Of a DNA stretch of 26,843 bases, positions 9,602 through 19,600 are shown in pieces. The stretch covers positions 1 through 26,843 of the forward strand of contig JAOPGA020001891.1 in assembly GCA_026419775.2 (NCBI GenBank), given 5' to 3'. The notes beneath the pieces are model-generated. The model was not told where the DNA came from and searched no databases. It saw only the letters and a list, made by a program, of their open reading frames with translations. The translations under genes and the position numbers were made by a program. The stretch comes from Acrasis kona. Lineage: Eukaryota; Heterolobosea; Eutetramitea; Acrasida; Acrasidae. Every line of letters begins with the position of its first letter. Within the stretch, counting starts at the first letter, position 1.

Positions 9602-10728
9602 TCATTTGTCTTCCGCTTCCGAATTGTAATCAAGCTGGTGTCCTTCCTCCTCAAGCTCTTGTAAATATTTAGCAGCCTCGCACAAATAATGGATCATCAA
9701 TTCCATCAACTTTCATGTCATCGATGAGGGATCGATGAAAATGTACTATCGAGTACCTACTTTCTCCTTTCCATTTATCTACAAAATGACGTGACGGACT
9801 CGAACTGAACAAAATTAGATCCCGGCACTATAGTCGAAGCAGGCATTGAGAAATGGAATGCAAAACAATGAACTGTACTTTTGGTACCTCAAAGCTTTCT
9901 ACATCATCTCCTTCGTGTTCATATCTTTGTTGGTTGCATTTTGAGAATGGGATAACAGTTGCTATTGCACTATACTGTTTCATGAACATGTTCTCGTCGT
10001 GTGTGAAGAATTTTGGCCAGTATAGCATTAAATCTTTGTTCTCAACATCGGACGTTATTGTTCTCGTTGAGTAATTTTTCCACTTTCTTTTGATCTTAAC
10101 CTACATACGTTAATAAATTAGAAAAATTTCTGATACTACTTCAAGAGGAACAGTTTTTTTAATAGTGTCCGCCAACTTGACCTGCCAAATGTTTCTTCGA
10201 TTGAATTTGGCAATCTCCTTGCGGTAATAGTTGACGTAGCCATCAAATAATTGCTGAGAAGTTTCGTTCCTAATGCGTCTCTTCTTCTTCTTTGGTTGTT
10301 GTTGAGGTTGTTGATGTCCTAGTCGTTGTTGTTGCGACGATTCACAGGCACTACCGTCTGGTGTGTTCTCCTATAAACTGTCAGGCGATGCAAACCGACC
10401 GTGGTGGTGTGTCGCATCATCGTCGCTCTTCAACGATTTTGTATAATCATTATTTTTAAATGGATGGAAGTCCGGCTTTAGTTGGTAAAGTATGGAGCAC
10501 AAGCATCAATGAGTCTAAAAACAGCATTATCTACTTCTGTTGGTTTGTTTTCTCTATCCACATCTTCTTTCTTGGGTCAATTAATGAGCATATTTGATGA
10601 ACCTGAGAGTTTGCTGCCATATCAAAATACTTTTCAAACTTCTTATCTTTAACTGCTTGAGTACTTGGATTCCGTCAATAACATTGGAATGTTGTGATGA
10701 CACCTTTTTTGTTGCCTTGTGAAGGCAT
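9602..10728 (-). pseudogene. Decayed gene with Gln-rich and basic tract, locus D
   Basis: From an ATG at 10728 to a TGA ending at 9602, protein-like minus-strand frames cover almost the whole 1.1 kb but are broken about six times. Readable parts include a helical N-terminal piece, an acidic/His stretch, a Gln-rich tract next to a nuclear-localisation-like PKKKKRR cluster, a Tyr-rich helix (LFDGYVNYYRKEIAKF), and an acid-rich C-terminal end. One or two of the breaks could be removed as introns of about 40 nt (one candidate ends TTAACGTATGTAG), so a few may be splicing rather than damage, but the rest cannot. It is likely a former nuclear protein; the family is unknown. Confidence 0.45.
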
Positions 10729-10840
10729 CTAACAACTAATTGTAAAGCTCAACCAAAGTCCTTTCTCTATAACGCTGTCTGAAGCCTCAATCGATGTTCA
10801 CTGTAATGAATAATCGTATAAGTTATATAGTGATTATGCT

Positions 10841-11026
10841 ATGTATAATAGTACACGATCAATAAGCTTAGTTTATTTGTTCACAATCCATTACTTTTAT
10901 ACCGTGCCGAGATCTACCGGGAATGACAAAGGCCCTTATGACCCAATAGAAGATGTTTTTTCGATATATGGAGTGTTTCTCTCAGCGTTGGAAAACGCTA
11001 ACTCTACAATATGGCCTTTTGTATAG
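10841..11026 (+). CDS. Small ORF, perhaps a fragment
   Basis: ATG-initiated frame of 61 residues. The N-terminal part is hydrophobic (SLVYLFTIHYFYTV), and the rest reads like folded protein (PYDPIEDVFSIYGVFLS). An ATG at 10806 in another frame starts a second hydrophobic leader-like piece that stops after 19 codons, so this may be the remains of a secreted protein. No family was recognised and chance remains possible. Confidence 0.22.
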   Translation: MYNSTRSISLVYLFTIHYFYTVPRSTGNDKGPYDPIEDVFSIYGVFLSALENANSTIWPFV

Positions 11027-11263
11027 TGTCGAGTGAAATGCAACCTCAACAAGGAGAGCAAATCAAATCAATCGAATAATAATACCTTGATATAAATTTA
11101 TAATCGAAATAATTATTACTTACGAAAGACGAATACTTTCAACCCAATCCCATTATTACCATTATTAACATCCAAACACATTTACACAAATTACTTTCGC
11201 TAACGATTGATCGATCTAGACCAAAAGCACTATAATGATGCGTTGCACAACCACAAGATTAAA

Positions 11264-11741
11264 TTAGTAATTCCATAATAATGAATTCTGATTTGCTATT
11301 CGTAGACGATAGAAGTTATCAAAAAAGGGTCCAAAGAATCTAGAGATTTGAAACCACCTCTGAATGATTTGAATGAGATTCAAATACGAATGATGAAAAT
11401 TCCTAATCAAAGATGATAATAATGTTGTGGATAAATCGATCATGGCGTGACCCAAACAGATCTTCCTCCTCGATTTAAAAAAATCATTCTTCAAGGACGA
11501 ACTGAGGTATACAATTAAAGCATGCGTTGTTGTTGAGAGGGGAGTACAAATCTTCAATCAGATAATCACGCGTCACATTATTGACGTGAACTACCTCTCA
11601 ACCGCTCAAAATTGAGGACTTGCTATTAAATCTGTCTGAGTGTCATTTTCATCAACACTGTTCAAGATCAGAATCTTCATCAATCTCATCCTCTAGGGTG
11701 TAATCGTCATCTGACCCACTTATACAGTCCTCATCTTGCAT
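11264..11741 (-). pseudogene. Decayed gene with acidic N-terminus, locus E
   Basis: An ATG at 11741 opens a strongly acidic segment (MQDEDCISGSDDDYTLEDE), followed in other frames by further coding-like pieces (for example IEEEDLFGSRHDRFIHN). About five breaks were seen. Acidic N-termini of this kind occur in several families, including some DNA transposases, but no catalytic motif is visible, so I do not assign one. Confidence 0.33.
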
Positions 11742-11797
11742 TACATAGATTTTTTAAAAAAGTGTGATTACAAAATATGTTTATCACACCTCATATT

Positions 11798-12509
11798 ATG
11801 AAAATAAAGAGAACAACCAAAGGAAAGTTTGTTGCAAATGGCTCAAGAATAAACGAAGAAGGAAAACATGAGATTATAATATTTGGGTTTGAAACTATCA
11901 ATCCTTGGAACAACGAAATGAGTTGGGGTTGGAAAGGATTAATGGCTTTTTGACTTGCTCACACTCGTACGCCAGGTCAACAATAGGGACTTTGTAAAAA
12001 CGTAACATGCATTTGTCGTATTTGGATGGTACCATCGTGAACAGTGGTAGATTTGTCGCTTACTCTGAGTTGGACGGCATCACCGTCGCTCACAACTCCA
12101 TCACTCTCCACCAAAACAACCAGACCTGCCTCAACCAGTAGTCTGAGTACGACACTGAGGCGTTCGAGAACTTTACGCCCGTCATTCAACAATTCGAACG
12201 GCCCTTGAAGCAGAACAACTCCATGGTCGAATTGGTCGAGACATTCGGAGCGAGGTTGAGCGACATGTTCGAGAGGGTGCACGAGCAGCTGACTCCTTGG
12301 CCCTGGACAAAAGCCAAATAAGATCCACGGTTTTGACCAATCTCTGCGAAAGCACCAACGAGTTCTTGAAATTGAGAACGTCCAAAAGCGACCTCATACG
12401 CTGCACTCTCCCACAAAGAAGAGGAAGAGGGGATGGGGACGAGACGAGGAAGTTAAAAAAGGCTGAAGAAGATTATTGGAAAAACGGGTTCCTACCTAAA
12501 GGAGCATGA
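11798..12509 (+). pseudogene. Decayed plus-strand locus F (coiled-coil-like)
   Basis: It starts with a 51-codon ORF (11798-11953: basic N-terminus, then HEIIIFGFETINPWNNEMSW). Coding-like frames then continue through a stretch that is richer in G+C than its surroundings, ending with an open frame to 12509 (KAEEDYWKNGFLPKGA). The middle is rich in Glu, Gln, Asn and Leu with helical spacing (SMVELVETFGARLSDMFERV). About four breaks were seen. The two halves could be separate loci. Minus-strand ORFs at 11977-12416 are shadows. Confidence 0.38.
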
Positions 12510-12919
12510 ATTATATCCCTTACAAACCTAAAAGACGACTTATTTTGCACCTAACCCTGACACAATAAGTGATAATTTTTGATGTAGAATTGATTGAGAA
12601 TATATTTATATATGATAAACTCAAGCATTTTTCATAAATTTGTTTCTGGTCGTGTCCGAACATTGCTCACGTCGTTAAACACATTATCACTCCATGATGA
12701 TTATGAGAAAATCAGTGGCACGCTTGTTTTCATCAATGTGTAAACAATCTACACGTTCCCAAGTTGATTCGTGCCGTGAAATGTACTCACTGTCACCTCA
12801 ACCGTGGTCTCTCTCGAGGTTAGTTTGATGTTCGAACGATTTCTTGTATTATAATAAAACCACCACATTCTCATAAAATCAACCACAAGAAGTCTGCCGC
12901 CACAAAACTAAAACTTAAG
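12510..12919. other. Intergenic, no gene seen
   Basis: 410 bases with no coding-like frame. The last 80 bases lie just upstream of the phosphoesterase start and include an AT-rich element (TATTATAATAAAACC) that could serve as a promoter. Nothing else was recognised. Confidence 0.4.
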
Positions 12920-13747
12920 ATGGTTTTACATGAGGGTCGACTTCAGCTACAAGTTGTATCTGATATACATCTAGAGTTTAGCAGAAATGATTTTAACGTT
13001 GAAAAAGTCGGTAATTGCATTGCACTGGTGGGTGATATTGGTTCCCCATATCTCAGTAATTACAGAGCATTCATTAGTAAAGTACAACAAAATTTTGAAC
13101 TAGTCTTCTTAGTGGCTGGTAATCATGAATACTACAATGCAGAGTACGATAGTTGTAACAATCTTATAAAACAGATTTGCGAGGAGTTTGACAACGTTCA
13201 TTTCCTTCACAAGACCAGCTATCTTTACGAGAGTTGCTCACTCAAACCGATTAGAGTTTTAGGTTGTACGCTGTGGTCCAACATACCTGATCATAACGCA
13301 CAAGTTGTTTCAGATCAACTAAATGACTACAGCTATATCAAGTTGAATCATGACGGAAAGTACAAACTTCTACGCGTGCAAGATACCAATGAGTGGCATC
13401 GGCAAGAGTTGATATGGTTGGAATCACAGATAGAATTAGCAAAGAGAAAAGAAGAGAGGGTGTTGGTTCTAACCCATCATGCACCATTACAGCGTGGTAC
13501 AAGTAATCCTCAATACGAATCAACAACAAATCCGATAAATTGTGCTTTTTCTACTGATCTCTCCGATATGATGGGGTCAGAAAACGTTGAATTATGGATT
13601 TATGGACACACACATTTCAATAACATTCAAAAGGTCAACGGGACAATTTGCGCTAGCAACCAAGTGGGATATAGTCACGAAGCTGGTACTGGATACAACA
13701 AAACCCAGTGTTACATATTTGATGATGACGGGGTCCATATAAAGTAA
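12920..13747 (+). CDS. Calcineurin-like metallophosphoesterase
   Basis: Single exon, 275 residues, with a clean ATG preceded by an A-rich leader. The five metal-binding blocks of the family are present in order: SDIHLE (Asp15, His17), GDIG (Asp39), GNHEYY (Asn68, His69), THHAP (His186, His187) and GHTH (His230, His232). These residues hold a two-metal centre that hydrolyses phosphoesters. There is no signal peptide or membrane segment, so it is probably cytosolic. The long spacer between GNHE and THHAP (about 115 residues) resembles the small bacterial and protist single-domain phosphoesterases more than PP2B or PP1. The substrate cannot be read from sequence. Confidence 0.93.
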   Translation: MVLHEGRLQLQVVSDIHLEFSRNDFNVEKVGNCIALVGDIGSPYLSNYRAFISKVQQNFELVFLVAGNHEYYNAEYDSCNNLIKQICEEFDNVHFLHKTSYLYESCSLKPIRVLGCTLWSNIPDHNAQVVSDQLNDYSYIKLNHDGKYKLLRVQDTNEWHRQELIWLESQIELAKRKEERVLVLTHHAPLQRGTSNPQYESTTNPINCAFSTDLSDMMGSENVELWIYGHTHFNNIQKVNGTICASNQVGYSHEAGTGYNKTQCYIFDDDGVHIK

Positions 13748-13826
13748 TACATTTCATTATATAATATCCGGAAACAATTTCAATTATGCAAACAAGTCAC
13801 TTGTAACAATGCGTGTTATTCAATAG

Positions 13827-14075
13827 TATTACTTATTTCGCATTATTGGAAAAGGTGTTGTATCATCAGCGGAAGATGTTGAGGAGCACTGTCAGGAGAT
13901 TAAAAGGAGCTTGGAGAAGGATTACGTGCGCATCAACAAAGATTCGGCCATCGAAAAGGAAGTTGTAGAAGTAGAATTAAAAACTATGCATTTATTTAAA
14001 CTAAAAGCTTCTTCAAATCAGACAGATCCTTTAAATAAAAATCTATATCAAATTGCTTTTGGCCAAGTAAGTTGA
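13827..14075 (+). CDS. Coding-like tract of unknown origin
   Basis: A plus frame is open for 82 codons after a TAG at 13824-13826 that itself could be a 3' splice site (CAATAG). The first 50 residues are strikingly protein-like (GKGVVSSAEDVEEHCQEIK, then DYVRINKDSAIEKEVVEVE): amphipathic, acidic and lysine-rich. The last 25 codons overlap the 3' end of the opposite-strand HAD gene and are probably not coding. There is no ATG near its start. It could be a last exon or a remnant; no family was recognised. Confidence 0.25.
   Translation, partial: YYLFRIIGKGVVSSAEDVEEHCQEIKRSLEKDYVRINKDSAIEKEVVEVELKTMHLFKLKASSNQTDPLNKNLYQIAFGQVS
13991..13996 (-). terminator. AATAAA overlapping the HAD-gene stop
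   Basis: The stop TAA (13998-13996) shares its last A with AATAAA. Confidence 0.6.
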
Positions 14076-14808
14076 CATATTCAGATCGATCCCCAAAATT
14101 CCACGCAGATTTATATCCATATGATTTCGATCCGATGGCATCAAATTGCGACCCAGCAACATGCAGAACTTCCTCCTTCTTGTAGCCCTGATCCTCTACA
14201 ACCTTATAAAAGTTTGGCTCTGGTTTGAAAATTCCAGCATCACTAAAACCTAAAATATAGTCAAACTCAAAACCAAATTGTGTTTTAAAAATTTTTGACG
14301 CATTCACCAAAGTTTCTCGATCTCCATTAGACAAAATTGATAACTTGAAGCGTCTGCTCCCATCTTTATTTTTTAATGAATGAATGAATTTTAATGTTTC
14401 TCCTGTGTTTTCCCAAGGTATGAGATCGCCCCAACATTGGTGTAACTTTGCTTGAAGTTCTCTAGGAATTTTTTCGGAAATGTTCATCTTTTTAAGAATG
14501 TGATGTAGACCGGTCTCCAACATCAAACGAAAAAGGTTAGGATCAGCAGGTTTCACGGCGGGATTCTTGATTATTGAGTTGTACTGCCAAAATGTATTTC
14601 CATAGTGTTCGGCCCATTCATCTGCTAACGCTTCAACTTGAGAATCGGTGATATAGTCTCCAACGATGTTATGTATATTCCTAATGAGGGACTTATCCAG
14701 GTTCATGAGGGCACCAAATACATCGAACGAAATCACCTTAATCTCAGTAACATTTGTACTGCAGCCTACTAATCCCACAAGTAATAGTACCAATAACGTA
14801 TATCTCAT
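13996..14808 (-). CDS. Secreted haloacid-dehalogenase-like hydrolase
   Basis: Single exon, 270 residues. All four HAD motifs are visible in haloacid-dehalogenase style: FDVFGAL with nucleophile Asp29 and an aromatic at the second-Asp position, LSNGDRE (Ser and Asn), FKPEPNFY with the motif III Lys, and VAGSQFDAIGSKSYGYKSAW for motif IV, close to the 'SSNxWDxxGAxxxGF.xxWxxR' end of (S)-2-haloacid dehalogenases. The helical cap lies between motifs I and II. The usual Thr after the motif I Gly is Ala (Ala33). The N-terminus is a signal peptide of the form MRYTLLVLLLVGLVGCS, which also reads as a bacterial lipobox. It likely acts on a small organic acid or phosphoester in the secretory path or outside the cell; whether it dehalogenates is unknown. 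Confidence 0.88.
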   Translation of the reverse strand: MRYTLLVLLLVGLVGCSTNVTEIKVISFDVFGALMNLDKSLIRNIHNIVGDYITDSQVEALADEWAEHYGNTFWQYNSIIKNPAVKPADPNLFRLMLETGLHHILKKMNISEKIPRELQAKLHQCWGDLIPWENTGETLKFIHSLKNKDGSRRFKLSILSNGDRETLVNASKIFKTQFGFEFDYILGFSDAGIFKPEPNFYKVVEDQGYKKEEVLHVAGSQFDAIGSKSYGYKSAWNFGDRSEYVNLLGQKQFDIDFYLKDLSDLKKLLV

Positions 14809-14919
14809 CTTGTTGCTTCGGAGTTGTACTCCGTTACGGAATGATGACGATTGAAATCATGTGCCGCGGAACACATTAACAATTACAATAGAAGCAAAAC
14901 TGGGAGAATAAAGATTTTG

Positions 14920-16449
14920 TTACAAAAGTTTATGATTTATTCTCACATAAACACCACCCATCCTAAAATTACTTTTCAATCTCGGAACCACGTACTTCTT
15001 TCTTCTAAACCTCTTGTATGCCAAATTACAGATCACAACTACTATCGTGTTTAAACAGCCCAAGATGAAAAATAAAAACCAAATGGAATCCATAGCATTG
15101 ATACAATTTACACAAAAAGACGATTGTACTTGTTGGTAAGCACTCTCCACATGCGTACAATTATTATAGATGGTAACATTATCTACTGACTGCTGCATAA
15201 AGAAGGTCAATTGGATATTGTACTTTATGTTATCCCGAAGAACAGTGTTATTAGTTAAAATTGGTAGGTACATTGCATTACTCACGTTACTGATATCATA
15301 ATTGTACCAAGTTCTGTCGGAATCAGCGTTCCTGAGCAACTGATTAATGTACAATAATTGTCCGCTCACAATAGATTGATCAAGTCCTATGCCAGGTATG
15401 AATGTTTTATTACGAGCGCAGTGGCTGACAACATCAAGATACCCGACAACAACCGACTGAACACCATTACCTATTTGTGAAATAAAATCATTATTATTTG
15501 ATGTGGGCACAGTTATTTTGTTAGTGCTGTTCCCGTAAGCCATGTAATCATTCATTTCTTTGCACAAATCACTACCAATAGATGCTGCAGGCAAATGTAT
15601 TGTAAAGACAATCCAACATATAAGGACACTATACCAAGAAATTGTCCTCGCAACAGAAGCACAGTCATGCATGACAAGAGAACCACCCAATATTCCAAGA
15701 ATTGACGGAAGTAGCATCACAGCAAGTACAAAATATAATACATTTGAACGCACCTTGTTCACTCTACCCACATCCCTGACCAGTGTATTATTCATCGCCT
15801 CTTGCTGCGCAGACGTGAGCGAAGCCATTACATTTAAAATCGTTTGAAGCTCTGGAGAGGTTGTCACGTTGAGTATAACATCCAATTTTAAAAAAACTAA
15901 ATACATTTCTAAAGTATTCTTGTATAGTCTGGCTTGTGACGACTTTACAGATATTCTGGCCATTTCAAAATCATCCATCAAAACAGAATTCACGGTATAA
16001 CATAGCCCGATTACTCCCGTGACCAAGACAAAAGTGATAACAAATAGCAGCAATAAAATGGTTCTGTGAGATGACGGATATGGCTTCTTTCTGTCTCTTC
16101 CCCTATGAAACCCAACCATTGGTTCTGCTCCACCTAGTAATCTGAATCCTGTTAGTATAGGTAACATCACCATGAGAACGAAGGATAGTACAATTAGGCA
16201 AGCGCCCAGCATCGCCAAGACTCCCATAGATTCCCAATATTCACCATTAGATGGGTCAAACTGTATCGGCAAAGACTTGGTTGAGAATGTTGTGCGTTTA
16301 ACCGATTGTCTTATAGGAGCCACTCCTCTTCCGATATTGTTCGAGGTTGTTGTAGTGTCCTGGCAGTGGCTGTAGTGTATGTATAAAAGTAAAAGTAATA
16401 ATATAGCCCGTGCACGCAAGGGTCTAATGACTGTATGCGATTCGTTCAT
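14920..16449 (-). CDS. Five-TM membrane protein of tweety/prominin type
   Basis: Single exon, 509 residues. A signal peptide (to about residue 30) is followed by five hydrophobic segments at about 75-100, 130-153, 237-260, 270-292 and 455-477, separated by two large ectodomains with several N-glycosylation sites. This layout (signal, TM, TM, loop, TM, TM, loop, TM, short tail) is that of tweety homologues, prominins and related plant plasma-membrane proteins. After TM4 comes AASIGSDLCKEMNDYM, resembling the 'DtC..m' phrase at that position in those families. The first cytoplasmic loop and tail are basic (RGRDRKKPYP; KRFRRKK). Members organise membrane protrusions or act as lipid-related or channel-like proteins. 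The family call rests on topology and this one phrase. AATAAA lies within the last codons (14941-14936). Confidence 0.68.
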   Translation of the reverse strand: MNESHTVIRPLRARAILLLLLLYIHYSHCQDTTTTSNNIGRGVAPIRQSVKRTTFSTKSLPIQFDPSNGEYWESMGVLAMLGACLIVLSFVLMVMLPILTGFRLLGGAEPMVGFHRGRDRKKPYPSSHRTILLLLFVITFVLVTGVIGLCYTVNSVLMDDFEMARISVKSSQARLYKNTLEMYLVFLKLDVILNVTTSPELQTILNVMASLTSAQQEAMNNTLVRDVGRVNKVRSNVLYFVLAVMLLPSILGILGGSLVMHDCASVARTISWYSVLICWIVFTIHLPAASIGSDLCKEMNDYMAYGNSTNKITVPTSNNNDFISQIGNGVQSVVVGYLDVVSHCARNKTFIPGIGLDQSIVSGQLLYINQLLRNADSDRTWYNYDISNVSNAMYLPILTNNTVLRDNIKYNIQLTFFMQQSVDNVTIYNNCTHVESAYQQVQSSFCVNCINAMDSIWFLFFILGCLNTIVVVICNLAYKRFRRKKYVVPRLKSNFRMGGVYVRINHKLL

Positions 16450-16649
16450 GTTGCTTGGGTATTATTTGACATGTTTGACGTGAGGACTAAAAAATTTGCC
16501 TCAAAGAGGTTGTCTATTAGATACTTCTTTTTGGTTCAATAAATTCTTTTTGTCACCAATCCCCTGTTTTGTCCATGTCAACCAAGTCTTACTCGTGATA
16601 ACAAACAAATAAAAGTCATTGATTAATACCAAATATTTATTTCTTCTAT
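16450..16649. other. Intergenic, cyclase 3' end to tweety-like gene start
   Basis: 200 bases between two minus-strand genes; it must hold the promoter of the tweety-like gene. AT-rich, with no coding frame and no motif recognised. Confidence 0.4.
16636..16641 (-). terminator. AATAAA 9 nt after the cyclase stop
   Basis: Minus-strand AATAAA shortly downstream of the TAA at 16652-16650. Confidence 0.5.
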
Positions 16650-19600
16650 TTAATCATCGTACGGACTAGGGCCAGAAGAAGATGGTAAGACTTTGTTCGA
16701 CGCAGTCCTCAACAACCCATGATGTGATTGTGGTGTGCTGGGAGAGTAAGAGTGCAATTCAGCATCACTAGGTGAGGTCGGCAACGTAAAGTCCAATTCC
16801 CTATCTGCCATCGGATCGACGGCATCCTTTTTATCAAACTTCCTGCATGACAGTCTATGACAAGATATGCTGAACAAGAGCTCTTTTCCAGCTAGACCTT
16901 TTAGAGCGTGTTCGCCTATCGACCTGTAATACAAGAGCGACCTATTACCACCTGCACCATATCTTTTTCTCTTCTCTGATACTCCTGTGCTAATCATAGA
17001 CAGGTTCAGACTGTTTGTACTGCCTTGCCTCGAGTTGGAGTTACTCAAACTTCCCGTCAATGTAGTTCTCTCGTCGGATGACACTTCCTCCAACATTTCG
17101 CTAAACCACTTCTCATCTACTGCTTTATCTCCAGTTTCAATGTTAATGACATCATCGGCGATTGCTTTGAGTAATCTGAAACTAATAACAATCTGACCGC
17201 CACTAGCTACTGATTCCACTCTTGCAGCTTTATTTACTGTTGTACCAAAGTAATCGGGTCTATTTGTAGTTGGATCGATGATCTTTTCTGCCTCTCCAAA
17301 ATGAATGCCAATACGGACGCGTAATCCTTTAAAAATTATATTTTTCAAATCATCCCACTCCATTCTACAATCATAACTACCAACAATGAGTTCAGTAGGC
17401 CATGACTCGCAATCCAAAAGTTCTTTTTGGACGTTCACTGCCCAATCAACGGCATCATAGGGATTGGCAAAACAAACCATGAAAGAATCACCTTGAGTTT
17501 TTACCTCATAGCCGTTGAATTTGGATATCAACTTTCTGAGAATTAGATTATGCTTCTTGAGCGCCCTTCCCATTTCGTTAGGGAATTGTTGCCAAAGAGA
17601 CGTGGAGCTCTGAACATCTGTAAATGCTACCGCCATACGTCCAGATTTTGGGGCATTTCCAATCTTGATGGATCTGGATACCTTTGCCCATATAAGAATG
17701 CCAATTAGAATTACAACGCACAATGCACCAAAAGCGATTAATGGACCCAAGATGTAGGGAAGAATATTAGTGGGCGATGATTGAAGAACAACGCCACAGG
17801 CTGACATGACGAACGAGAAATTGGCCACTGAGGTGGGTGATATGGTGGTATCGCTATTCACAGTACTCGTCTGCATGAACAAACCTCTTGTTATTTGGTT
17901 ACAGCACGTATCAGCATCTTCACAAGAAGAAGATATTGAACCCACTATAATATCACCTTGACTAGTAGGAAGAGTATTGAATGCTAATCCTAAAAACAAT
18001 CGCCTCAGTTGATCAACGTTAATCGCCCTACTTTTAGATATTGCCGACGTTGAAACGGAACGAAGCACTTGAGTCAAATACTTGCCAACTACATATCCCT
18101 CGAAACCAAATGTTCCGAGGTATGTTTTCCATTTGGTTGGATCCAATCCTTGCTCAGATAAGAACGTCGAGTCACTTACTTCACTTACATAGGCGTTCAT
18201 GGTTGGGAACTTTGGTGCTAAATTTATATCGAATGGAGGTAATGATCTTGTAGCGTACACGTTGGGTATGATTGGTCTTAGATCAGAATACCTTGTGAGG
18301 GTGCTCGTGAGACTATTAAAGTTCATATCGTTCGATACCATCCATATAGCACCTAAACTCTTTGTGGCATTGATAATGTTGAATGCATGAGTGGTGTTGC
18401 CGAATATCACGATGGCTTGGGTCTCTTCCGATGCAGATTTGAGACGAGACATGAACCCGTTGCTACTTGCTTCTGTGAATCTTATAATATCAGTGGGAGA
18501 GACGCCATAATTGGCACTTCCAATTTCGAGAAACCCTTTGATACCATCTTCATTGGTGGATGTGGTACTAACAATAAAAGATGCAATGATAAATTTCTTA
18601 ATGCGAGCATTGGTCAAGAACTTTAACATGGTTGCCACCTCATCCCTTATCGATGCTCTATAGTTGATGATGTTGGGTCTGAATGGATATCTGAGGGTCA
18701 TCGATCCAGATAATGGAGCGATAAAGTTTATGGAGTAATTGAATATTGACATTGTGTTCGTGATTTGATGGTCGTTTTGGTTACTGTGTCCAACCACAGC
18801 GACCACCTTGTCTCTCCTCCACATCAAATCCAGCAGCGCGTTATTGGTGGATAGAGAACCAAAGTCATCATATGTTTTGAGGAATGGATTACCAACGCTA
18901 AGATCATCCTCTCCATAGAATGCAGCCTTCATTCCTATCACGTATCGAAAGAATGAACTGGTTGTATCGTTCAGTCCTGTACCTACGATACCAAATACAA
19001 TAGGCGTGGTGAAGCTAGATACATCGATGCTACATTTATTGATGGTTATTGAGTTGGTTCCATAGGGTGCGGTTTGTATCAGATCAGTATACAGAGTGGA
19101 AGTATTTTTCGCATTCTGATTAATGGACACCAATGATATGCTCTTCATTCCAGTGTTACAGCACACTGTGCCAGTGGTAGCGTTGCATTGATCCGCATAG
19201 TTACCGATTTGATATCCATCAATCAAATAACTCTGAGCATTGTAAAGATGATCCAGAAATTTACTTCTAGTGACCATACTAGCATTATACTGCATTGATA
19301 ACAAATTGGAAATGATGACTCTGCCCATTAAATAACCCTCAAAGTTAGTAGAGGTTAATAATTGAGGCGAGAATGATTTCATGGAATTGGTCCATGTTTG
19401 GAATAAAGCAATATTAGTTGAGTAAGGCACTGGAACGACTTCGGTCATGAATACATTTCTGGTGTAATCGCTTGTAGGTTTATAACTAGCCAAATATCTA
19501 GCAGCATAATAAGGAGAAGATATCGAATTGAGCACAAAAATTATTTGCGAAGGATTTTGATAAATCTTTAGTGGGTCTCTCTTGATTAATGTAACCAGCG

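Noticed and set aside
4820-10728. Idea that TAG is reassigned, because several in-frame stops in the decayed loci are TAG
   Set aside because: The intact genes (several thousand codons) contain no in-frame TAG or TGA, and the decayed loci also have TAA, TGA and frame changes.
11264-11741. Transposase origin of the locus with an acidic N-terminus
   Set aside because: An acidic start alone is not diagnostic; no catalytic triad, terminal inverted repeats or target duplications were seen.
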